The position numbers were made by a program, and so were the translations under genes. Below, one piece after another: positions 22,316-32,254 of a DNA stretch of 64,000 nt (within the stretch, counting starts at the first letter, position 1; every line of letters starts with the position of its first letter). Source of the DNA: Gautieria morchelliformis. Its lineage: Eukaryota; Basidiomycota; Agaricomycetes; Gomphales; Gomphaceae. The notes beneath the pieces were generated by a model that was given only the letters and a program-made list of their open reading frames with translations, ran no database searches and was not told where the DNA came from. The DNA lies in assembly GCA_015179125.1 (NCBI GenBank), contig WHVA01000409.1:41156-105155 (forward strand), read 5' to 3'.

Positions 22316-23330
22316 GGAATTTCCGCCTCCACTCTATCATGCCTCTTGGAGGCTTCAGCAAGGTGTTGCGAAATATTTCCGGTGGCGCGGACGTGTTCTG
22401 CTTCCGGCGGAAGGTTTACGTACAGCAAGCGCTCCCCTTCCGCCAGAGTGTCTTCCAGGCCAAGTCGGATGACGTCGGAGTCGGAATCGGAATCGGAATC
22501 GGAATCGGAATCGGAATCGGAATCGGAATCGGAATCGGAATCGGAATCGGAATCGGAATCGGAATCGGAAGTGGGATCCGGTTCAAATTCCGCTTCCGAG
22601 TCTTCTTCTGCAAGCAGTGGATAGGGGCCAGAACGACATGTCTGTATGAGCCGTTCGGTCTTCCGCTGCTCCTGGCGCTCCTTCCGCACTTCCAACCTGC
22701 ACATGTGACACTTGGCTGGACATCGACTCATCAGTACCTTCCGAGTCTGCCAATTGATCTCCAGGTTGTGCTCCTGAAGCCAGGTAAACCCGAGGATGAT
22801 GTCCTGCTTCCCCAGGCTGGTGACCGCAAAGGAAGTGTGTTCTGACTGTCCATCGTAGCAGAGAATTGTGTCTACTATCTCCGTGATGGACCCTGCCTCA
22901 TTGGGGCTTCCATCCACATTGAACACCGGGATTGCACGTTGCAACTTCCACGTGGTCAGTCGGTTCCGTTCCACATAGTCCCGGTCCATAAACTGACCAG
23001 TGGCCCCACAATCGACAAGGGCGGGTCCGGATTTGACTTCCGCCGTATCTGTCGTCTGGATCTCCACCTTAACAACTAGTGACTTGGGGCCAGGGGTGGC
23101 AGCAACAATATAGCGCTTCGGAAGGCGTCTCTCCCAAGGGCGGATGCGGGATGGATGGGGTGTCGGATTTGGTTTTTGTGTGACTTTACCCAGTGGGTCT
23201 GCATGAAGTGAGGGGAGTGGGGGCTTTTCATTCTCTACTTCAAGACAGGCAAACCGGTTATGTACAGGCAGCAGGGGCACACATCTCACCCGCTGTTTTG
23301 GAACCCGTTGAACTAAACGTAAAACTGTGG
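22297..23330 (-). pseudogene. Family B protease region with Asp-Ser repeat linker
   Basis: It encodes a retroviral-type aspartic protease (ALVDCGATGQFMD, with Cys at the usual Ser position; flap FNVDG; DIILGFTWL). A linker with an uninterrupted Ser-Asp dipeptide run from the hexanucleotide array follows, then the start of RT at IPEYLRE, where the frame closes because of the RT deletion. The N-terminal part before HNRFACLEVENEK is joined to the 1.4-kb insertion. Confidence 0.85.
22481..22570. repeat. (TCGGAA)15 microsatellite inside coding DNA
   Basis: Fifteen perfect hexanucleotide units. On the element strand they code for alternating Ser and Asp, so length changes keep the frame. It is embedded in DNA already rich in the same CGGAA/TTCCG words. 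Confidence 0.95.
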
Positions 23331-24772
23331 TGTTAAACACAATTCTAAAGTTCAATCAGAGATTTGACTTTACAAGCACACGCAAGCTTCGAAACTATTT
23401 TAACGGAGAACCCAATTAAGAAATTATACTCCGGTGAACAATCAGAATCAGTATTGGTACAGGAAGTGTAGCAATAGAGATTTAACTGAACACGTGTAGT
23501 TCTTAGATTGTGCAATACTTTGTGAGGTCAAAGAAAGATATTAGGCGTCCAAGGGTCCAGATACTTTAAGGGGGAAAGCTACCTAGAGTCTTAGGACCGC
23601 GGGTCGAGTGAATTAAAGACAACAATAATCCCCAAGACGTGAAAAGATAGTTCTGCGCTTGAACTCTTCCTCAGTTCAAGTATGTCACTATTCTTGTGGC
23701 TTTTCTGGTTTTCCAACTCAACAAACGTAGGATATTAACTCACTTACCCTGAGTTAGGTTATATCTGCAGTGCGTTGATTGATCAAGAAAGATCAATTAC
23801 CCAAAAGGCTATTAACCCACTTAACTCAGAGTTAAGTTAATAAACTATTGTGTGAATTGAATAACTAATAACCAAGTCTATTAGATCACTGCTCAGAGTG
23901 GCGTCTAATGGTACAGGATTACTAATCAGTTACGCTTAATAATGTTGCTGTTCGCAGCGCGATTATTCAGAGCCTGCTGCAATTAAAATAGAGCACTCTT
24001 GTACTTCTCAGAGCCAATCAGAGTTGCTGCAATCTTAGACTGTAGCCAAGTCAGTGAGCCAGTACTTCGGTACAAGGCTGTGTTGAAGTCACACTTCAGT
24101 TACTCAAGGTATGAGTGGTTTGGGTGAAAGATGATTGATTGCTTCACTGCTAAAACTGCAGGCTATTTATACTGCATCTATCTAGCTTATGTAACTACTG
24201 CCAGGAACCTTGTAGAGGCTTCTACTACTGTGAAGAACCTTGTGGAAGCTTAGAGAAGCTTCAGGAAAGGTTTGGAAACTATTGGAAGGCTGTGGAAGGT
24301 TCTATTGCTATATTGGGTTAAAGTCACAGCTCTGTGACAGTAAAGCTAAGAGTATGTAAGAAACTCCCACGCTCATGTGATTATCATGTGACGAAGGAAA
24401 GTCATGTGACTTCATGCTGGATTAAGGTCATGTGACTGTGTCATGTGATTGTCAGGTGACCGTAGATAATCAAGTGACTTTGAGGTCAGGTGATTGTCAG
24501 GTGACTGTAGATAATCAGGTGACTTTGAGGTCAGGTGATTGTCAGGTGACTGTGGATGATCAGGTGACCTTGAGCTGTTTTGAGGTCATGTGATAGTCAT
24601 GTGACCGTGGGGGATTCTTAGCTAAACTATCAAGAGATTGTTGTATCTTGTGGACCCAATGTGAGTGTAGCATAGAAATATTAATACAACCTTCCTTGAG
24701 GACATTTGAAACTAATTAACTACCTAGTAAATGTTCATAAATAGGTAGCTACTTTGTGGACGATCCCTAACA
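23331..24772 (-). mobile_element. 1.4-kb non-coding insertion, probable solo LTR
   Basis: Gag and protease of Family B are separated by about 1.44 kb of AT-richer DNA without coding potential. On the minus strand it starts TGTTAGGGATC, has a TATA box TATAAATAGCC (24163-24173) and ends TTTAACA, so it resembles a long LTR. No convincing 5-bp duplication was found (GTGGG on one side, CCACA on the other). The upstream third has direct repeats of CAGGTGA-type words. Confidence 0.6.
24440..24605. repeat. Tandem CAGGTGAC-rich repeats
   Basis: Units of about 50-60 bp containing GATTGTCAGGTGACTG and GATAATCAGGTGAC are repeated about three times with decay. They lie in the U3-like part of the inserted LTR. 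The E-box-like CAGGTG/CATGTG words could be regulator sites, but that is a guess. Confidence 0.7.
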
Positions 24773-26120
24773 CCCACTGCATGTCACAAAATCCGACGCA
24801 TCTTCCACTTCCGGTGGACCATGTTCCGCATTTTCAGAAACCTCTTCCGCAGTGGGCATTCTGCTTATGTCCGCAAGTGCGAGGAACTCTGGAAGGAGCT
24901 CAAGCTTCTCCTCTGTGGTCATAAGCTGGATGTCAAAGGCTTGGGGGCACTCGCGGGCATAGTGGCCTGGTTGTCGGCATCGGAAGCAGGTGATGGTTCC
25001 GTGCCCTTTTCCGCGCATGCGGTCAACATCCATTGGGGCAGGGCCACTCTTCGAGGGAGGGGGGCTAGGGTTCCTAATAGGAGCAGGCGGAGCAACCATC
25101 GGAAATATTTTCCGTGTGGGAATGAATGCACTTCCAGGTTTTGGCATGGGTGGAGTAGGACAAGCGGAACTGCGTGTCATGTTCCGGTTTGTCTCCACAA
25201 AGGCCTCGTTGCTTCCCTGTTTCGGGACACCCTCCGCGCAGCTTGGTACCACCCTTCCGGGTCATCGAAATCCGGAGCTCCATCCCCAAGCAGCGCAACT
25301 TGGTTCTGGAGTGTCAGATCAAGCCCTTGTCAGAATTTGATGACGATCGTCTTGTCATCGTCATACTCTGCAAGGTCGATGAGCTCGTGGAAGTGGTCAA
25401 TGTAGTCATTGACCGGATCCTTGGCCTGGTACCAGCTGGTCCCCTCGAGCTTCGTAAGGGCTGTGAGCTGCTCATTTTTCGGGCAGAACTGGTCAGAAAA
25501 TGTTTTCTCGAAGGCATCCCAGTCCCGGAAGTAGTTCCCCATGCCCTTTGCTTCATGTCGGATCGCCTTGTTTGCAAAATGGGCTGTGTGGTCTGACTTG
25601 AAAAAGGACAATGCCCAGTTAATCCGGGCCTGGTCGTTCAGAAAGAGGTCTACAACAATTGCAAAGTAGATGCTGCATGTGTCGAAGAATGCACGTCCCT
25701 TCTCCCGATCTCCGTCAAAGTCCGCTGGAGTTGCAGGTTTGACCTTTGCCAACTTCTTCGCGGACATCCTCTCTTCCGCTACTTCCGCTTTTCCGAAATC
25801 CGGCTCATCCAGCATTGCATTTCCACCACTTTGTGGAATATCTAACTTAGCCAAAATCGGTTGTAAGGCTGTTTCAATTGCGTCGGTCTTCATCCGGTTC
25901 CGCGTCAATTCCTCCTCCATATTCCAAAGGCGATCATCTGGATCCATGTCAGAAGGGGAAATATGGGACGGGACTTCCGGGGTTGGGAGCTCGACATAAG
26001 AAGAGGGGCTGTCATATACCGTGTGTGTGGAAGAGGTTGCGATCTCCGAGTCACTGTCTCCGATTCCGAACGCACCTATGGCGAATGCAACGCGCAGTAC
26101 GACCACTGGTCCTCTAGGGC
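24773..26120 (-). pseudogene. Family B gag
   Basis: Capsid-type gag on the minus strand: KPATPADFDGDREKGRAFFD, then NWALSFFKSDHTAHFANKAI and DPVNDYIDHFHELIDLAEYD. After a frameshift near 25.3 kb it continues with a Pro-rich stretch and the knuckle CFRCRQPGHYAREC (about 24960), ending DFVTCSGC where the 1.4-kb insertion starts. Gag would assemble particles; this copy is split from its protease. Confidence 0.85.
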
Positions 26121-26123
26121 TGC

Positions 26124-26613
26124 TGTAAGGGAAACCCTGGCTGGTTGTGGAGATCACACTACCACACAACTGACAAGGGGAAATCCAAAGTATGTATAAA
26201 TGAACAGAGTATACAAGAGAGGGGATTCTCACCTGACAAGGGGAAATCCAAAGAGAAAAGTCTAAGGACCCCCAATGTCAGCGAGCCTGTATTATACTAC
26301 ACTGCGCAGCCAGGGACATCACTTGGCACCCGCCATCAACCCTGCATCCCCCTGACCTCCCTGACCCTTGATAGACCCTTGATGCCACCTATTACATGAG
26401 TCGCTTGATTTCCGACACTGTTCCGAGAGCGGAAGTTGGAAATTGGAGTGGAACCGGCAAGGCGAACAGAACTGGTGGAAGTTCTCCCAGAAGCGGAATC
26501 ATTTCTGAAAACGGAGGTGGAGATGGAATCGGAACCGGAAGCGGAGTCGGAAATGGAGTCGGAACTGGGTGTGGTGTCGGAACTGGAAATGGAAAACAGG
26601 GTGTCCCCTGACA
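26124..26613 (-). repeat. LTR, Family B, 5' LTR
   Basis: 490 bp, direct repeat of 19358-19838. It contains the internal double word ACAAGGGGAAATCCAAAG. On the element strand the base after its end begins GCAGCCCTAGAGG, the place of the primer-binding site; I cannot assign a tRNA. Confidence 0.9.
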
Positions 26614-27066
26614 GTCCCGAGGATTGTGTCGTAGTATTCGACATTCGCTATGTCGGAATACTCGTCGTGGAGTTTACGACTGAATTTAATGGTCATGTTC
26701 ATTCCAATTGATTGTGGAACGACTACTGATGCATGCTAGTTGCACCACAATTGGCTGTTCTAGGGCAAATGTCTTCATGCCTGTGGCCTGCATGAATTAA
26801 GGGGAGATCAGCACCCCTTCACTCCCACTGTCGACGAGACAGTGGGCCTTCATGCCATTGATCTCCCAGTACCCCAACAGGGTATGGTTCTCGTTTCGCG
26901 GCTGTGCGGGCTACGATCACTGCTTGCTCTGATGGTGATACATTGGTTCCACCACATTATCTACTTTATCTGGGGTGGCCGCTGCGCGGGCCACCATTAC
27001 TATGGCGGCACCGTCATTGTCCAGCGTGACTCTAACCGCACTGGATCTGTATGCGGTCTGATTGTC
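26614..27066 (-). pseudogene. Family A gag-protease fragment cut at both ends
   Basis: The minus strand encodes TAYRSSAVRVTLDNDGAA, PDKVDNVVEPMYHH, the protease HCLVDSGSEGVLIS (DSG intact here, unlike 12.8 kb) and IANVEYYDTIL, where the Family B LTR cuts it. The upstream edge starts at WDNQ. This is the residue that would follow the plus-strand gag remnant ending in HYYD at 5022. Confidence 0.8.
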
Positions 27067-27190
27067 CCAAGCGGAACTCGACCAATGAGTGGTAATTCCA
27101 TGTGCTACGTAGTGACAGTTGTAAGGTAATATCTGGGGAACCGCCGCGCGGTTCCCACCCAAGAACTGTACAGTGCTTACATAAGCAATC
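27067..27190 (-). repeat. Family A LTR fragment
   Basis: It aligns with the LTR at 5023-5486 in the same direction (GAACTCGACCAATGAGTGG, then TGCTACGTAGTGACAGT), covering only its middle. It borders the protease fragment on one side and repeat R copy 1 on the other. Confidence 0.65.
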
Positions 27191-27194
27191 CAGT

Positions 27195-27965
27195 AGTGCG
27201 CATTGCCTTAAGGGTGTCATGACACGTTGATTCCTCATAACTCAGGTGCTCTGTCATGACATTTCTCACCCCATTTCCGTGTTCGTTCCGATCGCCATTG
27301 TCATGTTCGGCAACCGATGTTCGCTGATTCGACCCCGTTACCATCTCCCCGCCATTGAACGCATGACCGACGGTTTTGGACTGACTTGACAAGTCATCAC
27401 TAGGTCTACCACCTCCTCTGCTCGACCCTCTCCCGATGGTATTCTGACAATCGGATTGTCACGTCCTATGTATTTCCTGCACCTTGTTTCCCCCATTCTC
27501 TCGTTCGCTACTCCTCCCCCGTGTTCGCTCGGCTTCGCCCCTCCCTTCGGCCACGCAACATCTATGTTCTCTCCGTTCACCCTTCGCCGCATTTCGCCGA
27601 ACCGCTATTCGCTGCTCGCACATTTCGCCAACAAGGCACGCCATCAAACACGATCGATACCATTTACCCAGCATAATGATTCATCACTAACCCCATCATC
27701 TTCTTAAATCCAACCCCTTTGGGTTTTCGTATGGCCAAAGTATGTTCGCAGAGCGTTCCTTCCGTAGGTCGTGTGGGATCGACCCAGTGGACGAAGAGTG
27801 CGTGCAGGGTGACATATATGCGGGTCCCAAGACATGGTTTCGTACATAAGTACCTTCGCCACCTTTACTCTCCGTCATTTCATGTTCGCACCCCTCCCTC
27901 ACTCTATTATATGTTTATTCCATCTCCTTAGTATCATGACTGCGCACCCCTATCCAACCCTGACT
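27195..27965 (+). repeat. Repeat R copy 1
   Basis: The most regular copy of the LTR-like block R, about 770 bp, plus strand, ending in ATCATGACTGCGCACCCC and CCAACCCTGACTC like copy 2. No gene. Confidence 0.7.
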
Positions 27966-28522
27966 CGTGACGGCCTCTTTCCTATTCGCCGATACCATAC
28001 GAGCATTAGATATAAGTAGTTTACATTCGCATGTATATTCCCCAGGTCAATTATCATACGTCGTCCATCTTGTGCAAACTTGACCTCGCTGTGATCATCG
28101 TCTTGAGCCCCTCCTTGAAGATTTCTATCTTCGACCAGCCAAGGACTTAGGCATCACTGGTGAGTTCTCATACTTCATCTTCGTTACCTTAGCCTTCAAA
28201 CTACTTTCTGTGCTGTTGGCGAAGGGCTCTGAAGGAGCACCTTCGCCAGCGAAGGGACCGTCGAAACTTAGGCAGCCCTTCCGCGATATCTTGCACGTTA
28301 CGTCGTCAAGTGCTGCGAGCTATTTCGCTACGACTGTAGAGAGGGCGAGCCCCGTTCAGGCAACCCCTTTGTTTCGTGAACATCCATCGGTTCACTTATT
28401 CGCCGAACGGCATACTTATTTGCACAAGTTATTCGGGCATTCGTTGTGTTCACTAATACACGATATTAACGCCTAAAAACCAATCTTGACAAAGGGCAAT
28501 GCGGGTAAATAGCGTATTTACA
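27966..28522 (-). repeat. LTR-type sequence of the second Family A copy
   Basis: On the minus strand the block begins TGTAAATACGC next to a polypurine tract, as at 5486. Its far end is not defined. It includes the word CCTAAAAACCAATCTTGACA (28472-28491), which recurs at 62160-62179. No coding capacity. Confidence 0.5.
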
Positions 28523-28538
28523 CCCTCCCCCTCTATAG
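28523..28538 (-). other. Polypurine tract of the second Family A copy
   Basis: Same 16-nt tract as at 5487-5502, directly before TGTAAATA. It sets the element orientation as minus. Confidence 0.75.
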
Positions 28539-28556
28539 ACAACTCAAACCTCCTCA

Positions 28557-28955
28557 CACTGGAGGCATATAAAAATTTTCTGGTCTAAAAAACTGTTCAA
28601 AAAACTGTAAAGATATTCCAAATTTTTTTAGTGTTTTTAAGGTAAAAAACTTTAATATAATTTTGTGTTTTTGTTAGAATTTGTTGAGCAAGAAAATTGT
28701 AAAAAAATTGAAAGTTTTTTGCAGGGTTTTTTTATGTCTTTTTATAAGTTTCTTTGTGAAAACACAAAGAAACCCACAAAAAACCCTGAAAAAAACTTTG
28801 AATTTTTTTACAATTTTCTTGCTCAACAAATTCTAATAAAAACACAAAATTTTATTATAGTTTTTTTTACAAAAAAAACACTAAAAATATTTGGAATATC
28901 TTTACAGTTTTTTGAACAGTTTTTCAGACAAGAAAACTTTTATATGCCTGCAGTG
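28557..28955. mobile_element. 399-bp foldback MITE with CACTG ends (EnSpm/CACTA-like)
   Basis: The two halves are inverted repeats of about 190 bp each around a centre near 28755 (GTTTCTTTGTG / CACAAAGAAAC). The ends read CACTGGAGGCATATAAAA and, inverted, CACTGCAGGCATATAAAA. A 3-bp direct duplication TCA stands on both sides (28554-28556 and 28956-28958). CACTG ends plus a 3-bp duplication fit the EnSpm/CACTA superfamily. It is very AT-rich, non-coding, and must be moved by a transposase encoded elsewhere. It sits in the last codons of ORF3 copy 2. Confidence 0.9.
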
Positions 28956-28958
28956 TCA

Positions 28959-29985
28959 TAAATGGACCTGGTGAGGTCCTTGGAGTCCACATCCGACATT
29001 GGTATGTTGGTGTACGGGGCCGGCGATGGATGCGGGTCCGTAGGGAGCGCTGCGTCACTGGCGGGTACATGGGGCATGGAGTCGATACCCATGTCTTGCC
29101 GGAAGGCCACTTCCGCGGCCGGGTCGGTGACTGGTGAGGGGCCGTGTGTAACAGCTAGTTCTTGTGGCGGCCGATGCTTCTTCAGCCGCGATCGCCGCCT
29201 TATGGCAGTCCCGAAGGGCTACCATCTGCAGTCTCTCCTGCCCTATTTGGGCAGGTGCACTAAACGTCGTCCCGGATAGTTCGCACTGAACGAACTCCTC
29301 GATCCGGGGTGCGCTGTCCCGATTCACGCCGCCGTACCTGGCGAGCCAGCGGGTGACCTCATCCAGAGGGATGTCCTGGGGCGACCACCCTTGGATGGGG
29401 ACCATCCATGTGATCGACGCCCTTAGGGTGTCGCCGATGGCATACCGGACCTCGTTGGCTGGAACGAGGTCCTTCCATTGGCCAGTGACGTGGAATAGTT
29501 CATATATCCACGTCCTGAGTGGAGAGGGAGGCTTGGGGTTCTTGGGCGCAAGCATCCTCAGCCACATCCATACATCCATGTCATGGATGTTTAGGCTGCG
29601 ATCCGGTTCGTCACGGATCGCCGATGGAATGCCCTCAGGGTTGCATAGCCAGCCCTGGAGAACAACTTGAATGTCATCGGCGGTTACGGTTACTTTGCCG
29701 ATGAGGAAGTAGCTGGCTCTATGGCTATTCGCTCGGGCCTCCTCCCAGGCTCGTCTCATCGCAATCACCATTCCGTGTGTGTGAGAGCCCGTTGGCGTCT
29801 CCCTGGCCTCCTTTAGGAGGTCCTGGAACCTCTGCTCTGTGGTTTTGCAGAGGTCGAACCATTCGGCTTGCAACAGCGTTCTTTTCCTGAGGGGCTGCGG
29901 CAAGCGGCCCGTCACGGCAAACGAGGGGTCCCCGAGGGGCATGAGCTCGCCTCCCCCCGGGAGGGAGGTGATTATTGCGTAGTCT
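28959..29985 (-). pseudogene. Family A accessory ORF3, copy 2
   Basis: An open frame of 295 codons (29942-29055) lacks a stop until a frame change near 29.15 kb. After it a second frame continues with SPVTDPAAEVAFRQDMG and PSPAPYTNIPMSDVDSKDL, parallel to the tail of copy 1. Shared core motifs are MPLGDPS, WFDLCKTTEQRF, GWLCNPEGIPSAI, DMDVWMWLRMLAP and IEEFVQCELSGTTFSAPA. Before the MITE landed, the frame would have ended a few codons further, just ahead of the polypurine tract. The N-terminal third is gone because of a deletion that joins it to RT. The copies differ at about half of the residues but keep the motifs, which suggests selection on the protein in active ancestors. Confidence 0.75.
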
Positions 29986-30519
29986 GTCGAAGACTATGCC
30001 TAGGTGTTCTTCGTGCTCCTTTATTGAGTGTGAGAAGATAAATATGTCGTCCATATATATGTGGATGAAGTGACCTATGCATTTGCGGAAGATTGCGGTC
30101 ATCAGACATTGGAACATCGATGGCACATTTCAATCTCCCATCTGAATAACTTGACTTCGGAATGTGCCAAGTATCGTTGCGAATGCCGTCTTCGCGACGT
30201 CTTCAGGACGAATCCGGATCTGCTGATATGCTTCAGACATATTGATTTTCGTCCGGCATCGGCAGTGTGCTATGTCGCTGCGGATAACATCCTGGTCAGG
30301 GAAGGGCGTAACATCCTTCACTGTATTTTCGTTCTGCTGTCGCAGATCGAGGACCGTACGGAGTGTGCCATTTTTCTTGGGCACACAGAGCATGGGCACC
30401 GCTTGGTGTGCCACTGCTGGTATCCACCACCCTGCGGTGGTGTATCTTTCCAGTTTCACGGAAAGCTCTTTGCGGAAATGCTCTAGACGCCACCGACTGG
30501 TTGAAGGCTCAGAAGCCAC
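29986..30519 (-). pseudogene. Family A reverse transcriptase fragment
   Basis: It encodes WWIPAVAHQAVPMLCVPKKN, LDLRQQNENTVKDVTPF, SEAYQQIRIRPEDV and HIYMDDIFIFSHS with intact YMDD, and stops at FDRLRNNH, where it is fused out of frame to ORF3. A TGA interrupts it after QVIQMGD; copy 1 has Cys there. About 3.5 kb (rest of RT, RNase H, integrase, chromodomain) is deleted relative to copy 1. Confidence 0.85.
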
Positions 30520-30529
30520 CGTGATGCGT

Positions 30530-30785
30530 TACAAGCACCCAAAATGGCTCGGCTCAAGGGGCACCGTGACGCGTGAATCATTGGTCGTGTGGCTACAATC
30601 GACCCCAAATACATGGGTGCCGACAGGGTGGCGCTGCGACTAGGAACTGGGCCCGGTATAAGTACATTGTTCTATATATACTATGTATTGCCGCGATACG
30701 GTATAGACAGTAAGTAGAGTTCGCAATTCTATGTAACGCTAGTAGCTAACAGTTTGTAGTTTACTGTATTTAACTTTAGTATTCA
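30530..30785. repeat. Repeat X copy 2 (uninterrupted fragment)
   Basis: It matches pieces of repeat X on both sides of the pogo element (ACCGACAGGGTGGCGCTGCG and CTATGTATTGCCGCGATACG). Here the two matches lie within about 100 bp of each other, so it serves as a pogo-free relative of the interrupted copy. No gene. Confidence 0.6.
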
Positions 30786-31147
30786 TCTTTGCAAGTGATT
30801 GATTTCTCCGCCTGTTCTTTCAGCATTTTTCTGGTACAGAACCAAGCATCCGAAATGCGAACAGCTGGAGGCAGCATTGGACCATTCATTGTTATTTCAA
30901 CATTTCATCGAATCGGAAAGTTTCACTGCTCGGGCTCCGCAATGGAAGATCACATGGGACAGCATGGATGAAACCCTGGGGATGCTTACTGTAAGATGAA
31001 TTTAAGTATGTCGTTTTATTGAAACCAGTCAGCATCATGAATAGTCGTTATGTCCGCAGAGACCCGTGCAAGCAAGAAATAGCCGACGTCAACCCCGATC
31101 AGTACGTGCCCGGAACGACGTGACGCCTACGAAGCCATCGAACCAGT

Positions 31148-32062
31148 TTATGCACTAGCGTACGCAGCAACGGCGTTCGAGAACGCTGCGTCGATGGCGG
31201 TCTTTATGGCAGTGGCGTTGGCCTGCAGGTCCGTCTGATATGGCATTGTCCACCGGGTCAGCAAGTTATACTACTGATCAGAACTAGTACACACAGGAGT
31301 AGCAGCGATGAGGGCACTCTCGAAAGCCTATCACAAGTTGAGTGGTCTCATAATGCTTTAGCTGCACTGCAGCGCACCGTGGTGTTGCCATCCAGGTCGC
31401 CGATATCCTGCTTGACAAGAGCCGTGACGCCTCCAATAGGCAAGCCTTGAAACGCGGGCTTTTTGGCAACGATGGCATTGAGGGCATCGATGATCGTGGG
31501 CTGGATGGCCTCGAGACTCTGAAGAATGGTGGTGGCATCGGCGTCACTAAATGCACCCGTACTCTTGAAAAAGAGTAAGGCAGTTATTATGTTGAAGCAC
31601 ATTCACAGGAAGCCTAACCGTAACGTCGGTGGTGCCCTATTCATGCGGTGCAAGCACGGTATTTAGGTGACTTTTAAATGCATTTGCAGGCACTTCACTG
31701 ACCTGAGCGATAGCAGAGACGAGATTAACAGAGTCCGTATGGATAGCCTGCGGTGAACACAGGATAATCAGGCAAGGAAGGAGGCGTGAGACGGAGCTAC
31801 TAACCAAAGCTTGGGTCAACGATCCTCCGGAATCGGGGAAAGAGTTGATCGCGGAATCTAGAGTAGTCTACATCGACAACGGAAGATGGGAATTTGGAAT
31901 GAAAATCGAGGTCGGAGAGGGAGAGTGCATGATCGCTCTCACAACCTGACTGTTGATTGTGGCAATGTCGGCTTCAACTTGCGCGACCGTACGCTTGTTG
32001 AATGGCGAAGCGGAAGCAGCAAGGGAATAAATGAGGACAACCAAGGCGGAGAAGTGAACCAT
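31148..32062 (-). CDS. HsbA-like hydrophobic surface binding protein, copy 1, 7 exons
   Basis: Exons on the minus strand: 32062-31943, 31867-31805, 31747-31703, 31636-31619, 31563-31378, 31327-31295 and 31234-31148; 552 nt, 183 residues. A secretion signal (hydrophobic LVVLIYSLAASASP) precedes KRTVAQVEADIATIN. The mature helical domain shows the family pattern SAINSFPDSGGSLTQAL, GAFSDADATTILQSL, AKKPAFQGLPIGGVTALVK and AIDAAFSNAVAAY. HsbA proteins were described as secreted fungal proteins that adsorb to hydrophobic surfaces and recruit cutinase-type enzymes; a role at the host or plastic-like surface is inference. Exon 4 is only 18 nt and all introns are phase 0. A TATA box is about 65 nt upstream. 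Intact. Confidence 0.85.
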
Positions 32063-32122
32063 GGTAGAATCGATCGGGACAGCTTGATCTCAAAGTGTGA
32101 ATGGAACTCAGGTTGAGTGGCC

Positions 32123-32130
32123 TTTATATA
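32123..32130 (-). promoter_or_regulatory. TATA box of HsbA-like copy 1
   Basis: TATATAAAGG on the minus strand, about 62 nt before the ATG. The same box stands at 38163-38170 before copy 2. Confidence 0.6.
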
Positions 32131-32254
32131 CTATAAAGTCTACAACCGCCTTCATGTTGCATGCAATATTATCATTAGCTCCCGAAGCGAAAGTCTATAG
32201 CATAGCGTTTGCGTCTGGAAGCTGGACTCGTGATTCGATCCTCCATGTGCTCTC

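Larger units (their letters stand above)
19358..26613 (-). mobile_element. Family B chromovirus, LTR to LTR (Ty3/Gypsy)
   Basis: A 7.26-kb element on the minus strand with order 5' LTR (26124-26613), gag, protease, RT/RNase H, integrase, chromodomain, 3' LTR (19358-19838). It carries a 1.4-kb insertion between gag and protease and lacks about 0.6 kb of RT. The flanking 5-mers differ (ACAAC left, GTCCC right). The left flank is repeat R and the right flank is a Family A protease, so this is not a simple insertion with its original ends. Confidence 0.85.
30786..32250. repeat. Segmental duplication, copy 1 (HsbA block)
   Basis: About 1.45 kb matching 36740-38265, including the whole HsbA-like gene, its promoter and 3' flank (shared CTTTCAGCATTTTTCTGGTACAG-type words with few changes). 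Introns and exons are similarly conserved, which points to a recent duplication. Confidence 0.85.

Noticed and set aside
22416..22613. Frames of Ile-Pro or Gly-Ile dipeptides
   Set aside because: Other-frame readings of the (TCGGAA)15 array; only the Ser-Asp frame is in register with the protease.
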